Positions 35,085 to 46,367 of a stretch of 64,000 nt of DNA are shown in pieces; position 1 is the stretch's first letter, and every line of letters begins with the position of its first letter. Both the position numbers and the translations under genes were made by a program. This DNA is from Paramacrobiotus metropolitanus (Eukaryota > Tardigrada > Eutardigrada > Parachela > Macrobiotidae). The stretch is taken from NCBI RefSeq assembly GCF_019649055.1, contig NW_026570229.1:1798001-1862000 (forward strand), given 5' to 3'. The notes below the pieces were generated by a model that was not told the DNA's origin, did no database searches, and saw nothing but the letters and a program-made list of their open reading frames with translations.

Positions 35085-35926
35085 TTAATTGTCACGGCAA
35101 TAGGTATCATGAAGAGAGTACTCTGACTCATCGAAATTAACGAGAGAGGCATTTAATGGAATGTGCTTGTTACAGTCTACGGGGAAATACAGATCCCTTT
35201 TTGTAAAGCCAGTATTACGAAACGCTTTCTTCAGCTTATAAATCGCCCCGGGCTCCGTTTTCCACAATAACTTGTTGTCAACCTTCAACCACCGTCGAAA
35301 CCAGGAAAACCGACAGTGACAGTGGAGGGATTCGACGTGCGTGCGGAAGCGATCATCGGAATTCAACAGTTTCAGCGGTCCGAATTCCAGGGAGAGAATT
35401 CGCAGATGCAGGAGGTCCGTAAATGTCAACCTTTCAATTGACAAAATCGTTGATTCCTCGAAGATGATTATCTGTAGATTCCCCGACTGTTTAAAATCAG
35501 CATGTTTAATTTCTAAGTCGTAGCAGGAATGCAAGCGAAATTCTCGGAGTTCGGTGAAGCTCAGTTCCGTTAGCTTGCCGGACGTGCGCCCGTTGACACA
35601 GATCTTCAAGGTAAACTGAACCACACGCTTCTGTAGGGATGCAAAATTCTTGCTTGTGATCAGCGGTCCATCGTACAACTGTACACGCACCGGACGAATT
35701 GGGGGTTTTGATAGGACCCCGATAATGTGCTGCATCTCAGCGAGGGTTAACGAGGAATCGCAGTTCAGCTCAAGACCCCAGAATCTTGCGCAGGTGGCCA
35801 CGTCTTGTTGCATGGGCCAACACTTGTGCGTGAACTGGGCGGCACACTGGTCTTTCGTCATTGGTTTGTTGGAGAACCACGATAACGACTCCGACGCAAC
35901 TACCTCCATCCGCTGGTTTCTGAAAT
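35085..35926 (-). CDS. Leucine-rich-repeat protein, probably secreted (5' exon not found)
   Basis: One long exon is open from an acceptor (TGCATGCAG, exon from 35926) to the stop at 35085. An internal ATG at 35909 is possible, but no signal peptide follows it, so an upstream exon is likely. The N-terminal third is Cys-rich like an LRR cap (DQCAAQFTHKCWPMQQDVATC). Leucine-rich repeats are recognisable in the middle (FTELREFRLHSCYDLEI, LTFTDLLHLRILSLEF). The region ends in an LRRCT-like cap with HCHCRFSWFRRWLK and later cysteines. LRR proteins of this kind are usually extracellular binding proteins. Nothing indicates the ligand. It resembles the broken gene at 48144-49230 in general plan. Confidence 0.65.
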
Positions 35927-36273
35927 CTGCATGCAAAATTTGTCGAAAACCTTTACGGTGCGATGTATGAGGTTGGGCACACAGGCACTTCGTCGACCGT
36001 CACCAGATCGATCGCACACGGCACAACCACACTACGTCACAAATTTCTTCGGTTTTCCAAGGTTTTCTGAGGTTTCGTTTCTTATGTTTTTTTTTGTCTC
36101 TTAGGTTCTCAAGTTTCTTTTTTTCTTAGGTTCCTTATGTTTTTTCACTGTCGCCGCCATGACAATCGACACTGGCTGTTCGATGTACATAGTGACGGTC
36201 GACGAAAAGTACGTGCTACCAGCTATTGTAACCCATGCTGCATTAGCAAAAGTAAAGTGAACATTACGGATTT

Positions 36274-37397
36274 TTAACTCGGTAAATAAATAATAAGCCC
36301 ACCTCTGTTTGAATCTCTGGTCGGGTCCACTTGCTCTTTGTTCGATAAGTACGCCAATGCACTGCGAACGGTACTCGCCATCAGTTCCGGCTGTTCGTCT
36401 TCTCTGGATGATTCTGTGCTGCATGGATTAGACAGTTTCTTGCTGACGGGTGCCAGGTTCTCGTCTAGGCATCCGTAGGCGATTTTGAGTCGTAAGACAT
36501 CCAGCATGCTCAGCTGCTGGCGATGGCCAATATTCAGCGGTGCATGGATCTTCGGCACGATCACTCTCTGCTGGGCATTGAAGGCAAAATCCGTGGGTGC
36601 ATAGTGCATTATGGATTCATAGTCGTACGGCAGGTTAAATACCGGCATATCCTGGAGGATGTCAAAATTACGCTCGTCTGTACCCTTCTGCGCGTTGTGC
36701 AGAAACACATCCACGTAGAAATTGCGATCAGGACGGCTATGTTCATGGTAGAAGCCCAGCGCGTGGATTACTTCATGCATGACCGTGCCGTTCCCCATGC
36801 ATCCCTTTCCGAGAATGACCTTTGTCGGTTTACTAGGTGTCCTTCCTAGTTCAGCGGTGCATCTGAAACAGAGGTAGCTGTTTTCGCTGCAACTAAGAGA
36901 TCGGACTATGGATTCATAGAGTATACATACAACGCTGCACGAGATCGAATGAACGTAATATATTCCTCCTGATGCTCTCGCTGCTTGAATCCGATACAGC
37001 CGTGCGTTGCCTGTTCTATGGCGGTCAGGGCAATTTCAATCTGCTGGCGCATCTCAGGATCTGCACAACAGATACAGTTAGTTGTTAGCATTCTCGAGCA
37101 GGAGTTCGCTATATTATAAACTATTTCGTCCAGTCTCTCTATAGTTTATACATGGTTCTTGACGTGTACGCTCCTTACCAAATGCAGAATGCATTTCGTA
37201 GGGGACACAGTTTCCACTGTGGTTCCAGTAGTTGTAGTCGTATCTGGGCATGCGGCCAATGAGTGCGGAAGGGACTGCCAGCCGGTTGGCTTCGGCGTCG
37301 GTCTCGACGTCCTCGCTAGTGGCGGGTGGCCACAGTATGTCTTGCCACGGTGGCAGTGTTGACAATGTCCCGGCAGACTTCTTTATGGCTCCTAAAT
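36274..37397 (-). CDS. Astacin-family (M12A) zinc metalloprotease, 5' end missing
   Basis: Three exons are clear: 37397-37179, 37060-36931 and 36892-36274, joined in frame (about 322 aa). The first shown exon starts at an acceptor, so at least one earlier exon (signal peptide and most of the propeptide) was not identified. The zinc site HEVIHALGFYHEHSRPDR fits HExxHxxGFxHExxRxDR, and the Met-turn SIMHY follows 50-60 residues later, so the catalytic residues are intact. The domain begins near NHSGNCVPYEM and ends at KIAYGC, as in the family. A 65-residue tail without recognisable domain follows. Astacins are secreted endopeptidases cutting matrix, cuticle or signalling proteins; the substrate is unknown here. 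Another acceptable reading would extend the 3' end through a donor near 36300. Confidence 0.82.
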
Positions 37398-37399
37398 CT

Positions 37400-37880
37400 A
37401 CAGAAAAATCTGCTGTAACAAATGGAACTCTCTATGGTTTCTTCTCCGTGTTTGCAAAATTCAAAAAAATCGGAAACTTTTTTAACTTTACAGCTGGACT
37501 GAAATATTTACACCCATACATACATACACGCTATATTGAACTGAACTGACAGAATAGCATACCTCGTATTTTGCGCTAATAATAATTAATTAGTTAATTA
37601 ATCCTACCGATGCTTGTTATACTTAACCACCTAGAGATGCGGGAGCACCATCCGCCCTGCCTAAAATTGCAACAAGTAGTAACAAGACAACGCGACGCAT
37701 TGGTCTCAAAAACATGGTATCGCTCTTTTGCAAATAAAAACCGCGCATCGAAATCTAAAAGCATCAAAAAGTCCAAGATTGCCGTGTGGTACCGATACAA
37801 ACAGTTACGAATATTTGCAATTTGCTGCATAATTTGTAACAAAATTTATTATGATTTACGTGATGCAGTTTGACTCGCCA
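37400..37880. other. Expected site of the missing astacin 5' exon; none recognised
   Basis: No ATG followed by a signal-peptide-like segment and a phase-1 donor was found on the minus strand. Open frames of about 80 codons exist on both strands but look like chance. Confidence 0.3.
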
Positions 37881-37884
37881 GTAT

Positions 37885-38098
37885 TTAGGTAGGCTTGAAG
37901 GATCGGCGCTTGACCATGATGTTCATACGCGCGTCAATGTTTTCGATGACCCAGAGATTAGCTGCCGTCCGCGGATGATGCATACGCGAAAACATGGATA
38001 CGATCTGAGAGCAGCTGATCGCATTCATGCGTCTGTCGTACACAGATCCGATGGCCCCAAAATGCGACACCCACAAACACACAAGCACGCGACTTGTC
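37885..38098 (-). CDS. Possible terminal exon of an unrecognised protein
   Basis: On the minus strand an acceptor-like GTTTACAG leads into a frame of about 70 codons ending at 37885. It contains VLVCLWVSHFGAIGSVYDRR, then FSRMHHPRTAANLW, then IENIDARMNIMVKRR. The composition is protein-like and GC-richer than the flanks. No domain is recognised and upstream exons are uncertain. A second open piece at about 38115-38215 (minus; RKRGTHPTREVYEAIVHAG) could be the preceding exon of the same gene. The call rests on composition only. Confidence 0.3.
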
Positions 38099-38219
38099 CC
38101 GTTCTTTAGGCTGTAAACGACGTCGCATAGTCACCGGGCCCAGCATGAACTATGGCTTCGTATACTTCACGTGTAGGATGTGTGCCGCGCTTTCTGAACC
38201 GAAAACCCTGTATGAACCG

Positions 38220-39430
38220 CTCTTAGCCGATGCTGTATGCGCACATAACCGTTTAACGTTAATGTGATAAATTAGATGACTCCTATATAATACACGGAAA
38301 TTTATTTTGGCTGTAGTGTACGCGTACCGATGCAAAAGTTAATGGACACGACATTCTCCTGACCAATGAAAACGTGAGCCAAGCATCGTCTGTGTTCGTT
38401 ACAGAACTGAGCAGGCAGTACATGCATGCTACTGACCGTCAATGGATGCTGTCAAGTAGCAGTGCAAGATCACACTCTTAATAGATGCTCTATTACTTTC
38501 TTAAAAGACGGTTAATGTTGTCAGTACGATGTTTTATAGTACTCTAAATTTGGTATTAGTATACTGCTATATTCTCTAATCCAAAGGCTCTTTGAAAAAT
38601 AAATCTCGGCCCAACCTTTAGCTACGTTGATTTATTGCTTTCGCTAGCCAACTCAAAAACTGCAGATCATAATAAATTTCTATGTAAGTATGAAGCGAGC
38701 TTCGCTCAAATTAATCTAATTCGGAATAAAGCCATCATTACTGACAGAAATTAAAGCGATTACTTAAAGAGTTTATGTCAGTGCGGCATTTCGGTATTTA
38801 ATACAACACTGTTGTAAATAACGCAATACAGTTGGGAGGGCCCATTATTATAGTGATGGGATTATCAGGAAAGCAAAAACTATGCAGGCTGCCCTATTTA
38901 AAAATTCATACTTACACTTTTTGTTAATATTTATTTACCGGCATCGTAGAAAGCGGGCGGGTATCGCGGGAACACTCCGTCTTGTCTTTAATCAATATCA
39001 AGTGGAAAAACAATTGACATGTCCGTTACTTTAATTACCCCCATGAATCGCCGGTCGACTCATTTAGACGGTATAGCTGCGGGCGTCCGTGACAAGTCAA
39101 CTGCCTTCCGGATATAAACATTCTCCGCTTTTAACAGCTGTATGTACAGTTGTACACAAGCATTTTCAATGTTGACGATTTGTTGCAACTGCGGCCGCGA
39201 TTCCGTTAATTGACTTCATATTTTCTGTAATTCTTTCTGACTATCTGCGTTCTCTACCCTGACTGACAGTCTTGACAGAATCTAATTTTGCACTTTAATT
39301 AACATCTCAAGACTCAAGTGGAAAGCACACCCGTACTGCAGTGTTTCGATACAGTACTCCATTAATAATAATCCGGTCCTTATTAAACTGCCACAATTAT
39401 CGGCCGCGATATTTGGAGCGCAGGGAAGTC
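38220..39430. promoter_or_regulatory. Intergenic and upstream region of GPCR copy 2
   Basis: No gene was recognised. The segment 39080-39250 (TTGACGATTTGTTGC..., CTTCATATTTTCTGTAA) resembles 42500-42660 upstream of GPCR copy 3, so the proximal upstream region was duplicated with the gene. Confidence 0.4.
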
Positions 39431-39436
39431 TCTGAT

Positions 39437-41236
39437 ATGCAGGATACTGTCGATCCCATCGTAACAACGGAACCCGCTTTGTCGCCGTCCACCGCCTGTG
39501 GATGGCCGGACCGCAACGAATCCATCGTCTTCAACAATCCCGACGTGATCTACGCGGACCAGGTGCTGCGTCCGTTGTGGATGTTTCTGTGTACGACAGG
39601 CAATGTGCTGAACATCGCGCTCCTGCACAGTATTCACACCTACCAGACGGTCTTCCTCGTCGGGCTGGCATGGTTCGATCTGACCTGCATGTAAGCATTT
39701 CCGTACAAAATCAAAATGCGCAATAAAAAAATACTTTTTGATACAACAAAATTCAGCTCATAACGTCCAAAAAACCTACCTACCGACCTATCTACAAGTA
39801 CCATAATTCAGAAAAAAGAGTAGAAAAAACTGGGTAGGAATTTACGGTGCTATTTTTATGTTGCAGGTGGGCGTGGTTCAGTTTGTATATCGGGGTAAAT
39901 TAACGCTCTACAATTTTACGGATAGACAAGTGCGGATAGACATTTTTTCTAAGCGTGATACCTACGGTCTATCTGCCTCGTCACGTGTATCTGTATTAGG
40001 GATTCATTTGGAGAGGTGACGCACTTCCCACTTTCATCCGCGTTCTGGCCGCTGTCGGCAACACGATAGCACAATGCTCGGATTGGTTAGTGATCTGTAC
40101 GGACTATATTCCGCGACGGGGTAGAAATTAATATTCTGTTAATTTAACAGGACTCTGCTGGCCTTCAGTTTTACCCGCGTACTCTGCACCATATTCCCCT
40201 TGAAAGCCAGATCGTGGTTCACCATAGGCCGCGCTCGGATTATTCTCGTGGTCATCCTCGTCCTGTCAACGGCCACCTGGCTCTTTGACTTAGTATCCTC
40301 CGTGGCATTCCCGACTAATCTGACGGAGCACTGGCAGATTGAGTGGCTTAATGTTCACATTAAGGGAACGGTAAGGCAAATAAAATGCTGCAGTGCCACT
40401 TGTTTGAAACGTATTACGATGGTACAAGTGGTGTTCAGTGCTGTTATCGAAAAAAAAGGTCACCGCAAAGAATAAATCACGATTAGGTATTTCCGTCTCA
40501 ATAGGCGAAGAACATACAAATAAACTACGGTTTTATGCTAATGTTATGAGTGCAAAATAACGGTTGCGGAAAACCGTAGCTCAGATTATAGGGTTTATTA
40601 GAATACCGGTTAATAAATTTTATATATTTTCAGGCGGTTACCGAACTAGTCACCTTTTTCGCCATTTTTGCATCAAACATCTTCGTTATCATCTTCCTGA
40701 AAATCCAGCAAATCCAGCGACGAAACCGTCTGGGAAACCCTACGGAAAACCGGCCGATATTTCGGCGACGGCAGACAGCCGATCGCGAGGAGCATGGCAA
40801 GCAACCCAACGGTCACCATCGCACCTTCTCCATCCGCTCCCATGTGAAGAAATCCCAGACCACCGCTACCGTCCGCATGTTAACCGCCTCGACTTTTCTG
40901 TACATTCTCACCAAGAGCCCGGTGGTGGTCTACCAGATCATGGAGAAGATGTGCGTGGCACGGATGACGGATTACCAGTATTCCATCTTCGCCGGCGTGT
41001 ACAACCAGAGTATATTTGCCGGGTATTCCATACAGTTTATCCTGTATTGTGCGGTTAATCCGCCCTACTTGAAACGGGCGCTACATGTGTTGTTGTATTG
41101 TGAAGTACCGCCACCGGCCAGTTCGCCGGCAGGGTCACACCTCCAGTCCACGTCCAGTGGGCGCAGCCTGCGGCGGAATTCGTCGCACAAAGCTCCAGAG
41201 CCGGCGCACAAAGCTCCAGAACCGGTGGGGATTTAA
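39437..41236 (+). CDS. Rhodopsin-like seven-transmembrane receptor, 396 aa (GPCR copy 2)
   Basis: Five exons: 39437-39690 (254 nt), 39867-39894 (28 nt), 40000-40085 (86 nt), 40151-40370 (220 nt) and 40634-41236 (603 nt). All phases agree. The N-terminus carries CGWPDRN and sites for glycosylation. TM1 has CTTGNVLNIALL and TM2 runs across the microexon (DLTCM|WAWFSLYIG). TM3 contains AVGNTIAQCSDW and is followed by TRVLCTIFPLKA in the place of the DRY box. TM6 is STFLYILTKSPVVVYQ and TM7 ends with CAVNPPYLKRA, an NPxxY motif. A Ser-rich cytoplasmic tail follows. It is presumably a plasma-membrane receptor signalling through G proteins; no ligand class can be assigned. The closest relative is copy 3 at 42943, in tandem, with copy 1 on the minus strand at 13884-16568. 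Confidence 0.85.
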
Positions 41237-42700
41237 ATTGATGAAGATTCAGGAGTTCGGAAGTTGTCGAATATGTAGCTGCGGGAAATATGCTTCGCTA
41301 ACAGAACGCTTAAGTATTTATTTTTGGGGATTGGTAGTTAAACCGTACTTTAGTGGTGTTACTGCAACTATTAAAAACGGAGCTGCCCACAGCCCAGAGC
41401 CTACGGACGCCGATAGACGACATCGTCACACGGAAAGGAACTACATTTGTTCCTGTTCCCGTATCAGCGACTTACACAGCATCCTTAACATAAAGCAAAG
41501 ATAACCGAAATAATACAGCTCCTCCTGGTTGACTGCAAAATTTGCTATTCACCTTTTCGAGCTCTAGCTGTGTGGGCTGGAAAGGATGGAAGGTCGACTA
41601 AAGCAGCTATGGTTGCGATTATCAGATTCCAGAAATTAAGCCTCACTTGCGAGGTTTATACGCATACAGATACCCAACTTACGGCTGAACGATACGGGTG
41701 GTTAGCAGCTATTTTTGTATAAAAGGGGCTGATAGATGCTGAGGCAAGCATTCCCTGTATTTGCTGCCGTCACCCGGCTGGAGTACGTTGTGGCTCAACA
41801 TGGTGTGTAGCCACAACGTTTAACATGGTGCCCCTGAATTTACCGTAAGTACTGCCGCAATGTTACACTTCAGCCGGGTGACGGCAGCAAGTACAGGGAG
41901 TGCTTGTCTCCACTACTGACACCCCCTTTAAGCTCGATTGCTTTTGAATACCCGGAAGGTAGTGGTATTTTATTTTATGAAAAAAATCCCTAATGGGCTG
42001 GATTTCTACGGACATGCAAGTTTGGGTTTCATCAACAGCAACTTGCAAGTAAACGTCCTCCGGATGATAGTGACGATTTATTAAATACAAGAGCTTAATG
42101 TGTACATACATGATAAACGTACACTTGTACAGAATTCTGTAATGTGCAAGTACAAATGGGCTTGTACATACAATATACAGAGTATATACTCCGTTTTCTG
42201 CAGTGGCAAATGCCAATCACAGCTGTAGCAGAAATACGCTGACTATCAAGGCAGACACAACTGTTAAATCTTGGGGATGGATGGACATAATTGTACTCGT
42301 ATGTTATTCACTGAACCGGCTTCGTACAAAGAAGACGACACATTTCAGAAAATATTCTTTACTAAGCTTATTCGTAGAAACAATCAAAATGTATATATCC
42401 GCCGTTACTGCAATTATCCTCAATTGCATTGAATCGCTGGCCGCGTTATACGGATGGAATGGCTGCAGGCATCGTCACATACAGCGATACACGATACTAC
42501 ATAGTACACGGCCAGTTATCGACTTAACCGCCTTCCGGGATTAATTACGTTTTTTTAAGTTGTAACGATCGCGTACACTTATTTCTCCCATGTTGACGAT
42601 TGTTCTTTATCGTGCCTCGATTCACTGAAACTGATTTCATATTTTCCGTAACGTTTTTGGATTTCACGCTTCGTGCACGGGTGATAGCCTAGGCAAATGT
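41237..42700. other. Intergenic region between GPCR copies 2 and 3
   Basis: No gene was recognised. It includes a small mobile element (41737-41910). The parts at 41340-41450 and 42390-42490 resemble each other (GTTACTGCAA(C/T)TAT...CATCGTCACA), debris of the tandem duplication. Confidence 0.4.
41737..41910. mobile_element. Small TIR element (MITE), about 170 bp
   Basis: The ends are imperfect inverted repeats of about 40 bp: GCATTCCCTGTATTTGCTGC then CGTCACCCGGCTGGAGT on the left, matched by ACTTCAGCCGGGTGACGGCAGC...CAGGGAGTGC in reverse on the right. A nested palindrome (CGTTGTGGCT / AGCCACAACG) lies inside. No coding capacity. A solo end is found near 19.55 kb. Confidence 0.75.
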
Positions 42701-42942
42701 ATTTTTGTCCTCGGAATTATTATCAGCATTTCAAACAAGCATCCGATTGCTCTTTGTGTCGGGCAATGTGCCATGCTTATTGCTACTGCATGTACAGAGT
42801 AGATCACACGTTCTTCTATTGCAAAAACATTCCTGCAACCCTAAACAACTGGTCGTCCAGCGTGGTTATCGGTTAACACTTTTGTTTTGAAAGGAGCCTC
42901 TCGTAAAATAAAGCAGACAAATTCCAGAGATTCGGTAGAAGT

Positions 42943-44572
42943 ATGCAAAACGACGTAGAGCCTATTATAGCCACCGTCGCGCCACTTGTGCCGACTACAA
43001 CATGCGGATGGCCGGATCGCGATGTTTCCGTCGATTTTAACAATCCCGACGTTATCTATGCGGACCAGGTGATACGTCCGATGTGGATGTTCTTGTGCAC
43101 AACAGGAAACATACTGAATGTTGTCCTCCTGCACCGTATTCTCACCTACCAGAAGGTGTTCCTCGTCGGTATGGCATGGTTCGATCTGACATGCATGTAA
43201 GGAACTAAGCATTTTGGCATAATATCAATACGCATTAAATAAGACATGTAAAGTCTGTAATCGTGGGAAAAACAAATGACGCAGCGCAGAATGTAAAATG
43301 TTTTATATGCTGATAAATAAAATGCCACATGAAATTGGTAAATTCGGCGATGGCGGACTTTTCTGAGTAAAAACTAAGAAAAAGGACAAAGTAAAATTTA
43401 TTTTTTTGATGTTTGCAGGTGGGCATGGTTCGGCTTGTATATCGGGGTAAGTCAACAAACAATCCAGCAAAAAAAATATTACAGAATTTGAAATTTGTAA
43501 ATTCGAGTCACAATGTAAATATCTGCATGCGGACAGGGCTTCGTTTGGAAAGGGCATGCCATGCCGCCCCTGATCCGAATAATAACGGCTGTCGGCAACA
43601 CGCTGGCCCAATGCTCAGACTGGTAAAACGACCTCTTGTGCTCCTCTATAACGGCAAAAGACCAAGTATCAAGACAAAATTTGCGCATTGGCTTTTTACA
43701 GGACCCTGCTGGCGTTCAGCATTACACGCGTCTTATGCACCATTTTTCCTTTAAAAGCGCGAGCGTTGTTTACTGTATTTCGCGCCCGAGTCGTTCTCGT
43801 AGTCATCCTCGTTCCGGCAACGGCAACATTCCTTTATGACTTCGTATCTGTGTCGTTTCCAGCCAATGCGACGGACCAGTGGCAAACAGAATGGACGACT
43901 GTTCATATTAAGGGAACGGTGAGACCTCAATACCGTAAAATATTAGCCGCTATTTAAGTTAACTGTTACGATCGGTGGGCATGGCTGCAGGCGTTCGCCG
44001 AATTAATAACTTTCTTCGCCATCTTCGCGTCCAACATCTTCGTCATTGGCTTTATAAAAATCCAGCATATTCAGCAGCAACTGGACCGCAGTACTCCGGA
44101 GAGCCCATCGGATTCTCGACCACTCCATCCTGGTGTCGAGAACGGTCACCAAGCCAACGGTTTCCAGCGCAGCCGTTTCATTCGTGTGATTCGCCATGTG
44201 AAGAGATCCCAAACCACGGCCACGCTGCGCATGTTAACCGCCTCGACCTGTCTGTACATTCTCACCAGGAGCCCAGTGGTCATCTACCAGATCATGGAGA
44301 AGATGTGCGTGGCCCGGATGACCGACCACCAGTATTCCATCTTTGTCGGTGTGCACAATCAGTTTCTCTTCGCCAGCTACTCATTACAGTTTGTATTGTA
44401 CTGTGCTGTTAATCCGCCTTACTTAAAACGAGCGCTGCATGTGCTGCGGTACTGTAAAATCCCGCCACCCGTTAACTCGCCGGCCGGATCACGTATTCAG
44501 TCAACATCTAGTGCGAGAAGTCTGCGTCGGGAGACATCGGCACCCCGGTCGCCAGAGCCGGTTGAAGTTTAA
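42943..44572 (+). CDS. Rhodopsin-like seven-transmembrane receptor, 388 aa (GPCR copy 3)
   Basis: Five exons: 42943-43196 (254 nt), 43419-43446 (28 nt), 43537-43622 (86 nt), 43702-43918 (217 nt) and 43991-44572 (582 nt). All junctions are in frame and in the same places as in copies 1 and 2. The receptor has CGWPDRD in the N-terminus, GN in TM1, AVGNTLAQCSDW in TM3, TRVLCTIFPLKA after TM3, and CAVNPPYLKRA at the end of TM7. The tail is Ser/Arg-rich. Exon 4 is one codon shorter than in copy 2. Copy 3 is a tandem duplicate of copy 2 and both are open and apparently functional. As with the others it is presumably a plasma-membrane receptor of unknown ligand. Confidence 0.85.
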
Positions 44573-45290
44573 CGGGGAACCTGCAGTTTTCGGAAGGTAG
44601 TTTAGCGTTGAATTGCGCAAACCTCTGTATTTAAACAAGTATTGTTTGCTAATGTAGCACTTGTTTGTTGCTGTTTGCTAGCATCCTCGACGATAATTTA
44701 TTTTCAAACTCCGACGATTGCCACACACGTCGTATCAGAAACCGAACTGATTCCCAAAGTATTGAAACTCACGGACTTACAATGTATAGAGGCAAGGCGC
44801 ATCAGTGTAGACCAAAATACAACCGAAAATCGAGAACCTCTAGAAAGCATGGGAACATTAAATCTGCATTGTAAGACTACAAATAACGAGTCTGAATCTT
44901 TTTCAAGGTTTATACTCGTATTATTTCAGTTAGTGCCCAGCCTGCCCCAGCGCAAGTATTTTTATATGTGAATTCTTTTGCGCTGAAAAAATATTAGTTC
45001 TAGAAAGTGCACAGGAATAACAGCAAGCACGAGTAAAGAGGTTAAAGCATGTACAGTATCAGTTACTACGAGTAAAGCTATATTCCGTCACTCACGGTCA
45101 CTGACGAGTGCCGAGCAGTCAACATAATGTGAGAAGCGAGCAATAAAGGCGACGCACATGCAGTTTGTACTGTATTGTACATGTGGTTCAAAAGCAGACC
45201 ATCTGTGGCATCAGGTTAAGGTTGCTACTGTTGATCGGAAAGGCAACTGTGCGAACAAAACGATCGTAATCATACATTCTTTGGTCCAAG
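44573..45290. other. No recognisable gene
   Basis: The 3' flank of GPCR copy 3. A 109-codon open frame at 44642 lacks an ATG start and any domain. A short phrase near 45158 (QFVLYC) recalls the TM7 region but does not extend. Confidence 0.4.
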
Positions 45291-45291
45291 T

Positions 45292-45784
45292 TTACGAAGC
45301 GAAATCAGACCAGCAATCCGCTTCGGGATCATACACCTCCATTTGCTCAGTCAGGCTGTTCTTCATATCCGGGAATGTGCGCCCACCAAACACAAAAATA
45401 CGCTTGCCCACCACGAAAGCAGCATGTGAAATGCGCGCTCGCTTGAGGCGACACACGGGTCGGCGATCGAGGGTTTGAATATGGCATGAAAGCGTGGCAT
45501 GAATATGGCGTGTTTTTTTACACGAAGTGGCATGAAAGTCCGCTTCCAACCACCTTGTCCCGCCAAGACTGTACAAAAACCCATCCGACACTGCATAGGC
45601 GCACTGGGTAGTGGGATGTAGTCGGCGTTCGTCTAGTAAACGCTGAAAGGATTTGGGCCGCGTGTTCGCATCCTTAACACTGAAGTTCACTGCCAGTTTC
45701 TTGGCATACTGTCGGTCATCCACAGGTGGCCGTGTGATGTGAACTACGTTGTACACGTGTCTCAGCGCTTCCACCCATTCTTCC
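45292..45784 (-). CDS. Kelch-repeat protein, last exon
   Basis: An exon starts at a good acceptor (GTTTTTTTAG, exon from 45784) and runs to a stop at 45292. It encodes EEWVEALRHVYNVVHITRPP and then at least two kelch repeats: CAYAVSDGFLYSLGGT, and RISHAAFVVGKRIFVFGG followed by MEVYDPEADCW, which is the canonical kelch blade with GG and YDP..W. Kelch propellers are protein-binding domains, often in ubiquitin-ligase adaptors or actin-binding proteins. The N-terminal half is probably at 46368-46858, but the join is unclear and a full propeller (five to seven blades) is not visible, so this may be a truncated gene. Confidence 0.6.
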
Positions 45785-45949
45785 CTAAAAAAACCATAAC
45801 AGTATCAAACAACTGAACGGCTATCAGAAAGTTCATGGCCCCTGGAAAAATAGTGCACAAGACGGCGATGCACTGTGTGCAATATCTACCGCTACGCCAC
45901 AGTAACGGCGTCGCATTTCTTCGAAATTCTTTTTTGCCTGATACTGTAT

Positions 45950-46085
45950 ATGCAAGCTTGCCCGGTAATTTTTGCCGAAACGATGCACAGTGATATATAC
46001 AAATTTACTTGCTACGCCAAACTCCATACCACGGCGCGCCACGCCGTACTGCTGAAGCAGGTAACAAGCATTTGGTTGGCTGGTG
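45950..46085. mobile_element. MITE-like copy between kelch exons
   Basis: GCAAGCTTGCCCGGTAATTT, GCACAGTGATATATACAAAT, CCAAACTCC and a GGCGCGCC palindrome match the family members at 12.3-12.7 and 18.9-19.1 kb. It sits between the two recognisable kelch exons. Confidence 0.5.
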
Positions 46086-46367
46086 GCTTTTTTGTGCACG
46101 CCAGTTTATTAAGCAAAAGAGGCCCGGCGGAAGGTGGCGAGAAAATGTCGGTGTTTCGGAGTGCGCAAAAGTGGAAGTTTTTGTGTATGTACCCCAATTT
46201 GGCACATGTACCGGGCAACTTCCCTTAAGCGCAAACTTCGCGCCAGCTGTACCTTTACGTAGGATTTACCGCACAAATCTAATGAAATTTAACATGTATT
46301 TTTTTCACCTTCCATCCACCTCAACAACGCGCCTGTCGGAAAGAAGCTCCACCTTATCGTCGAAAAT

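Noticed and set aside
44642-44971. 109-codon frame with a hydrophobic start, possible secreted protein
   Set aside because: There is no ATG at the start, no cysteine pattern and no splice support.
45158-45210. QFVLYC phrase resembling the receptor TM7
   Set aside because: The match is only about seven residues and does not extend on either side.
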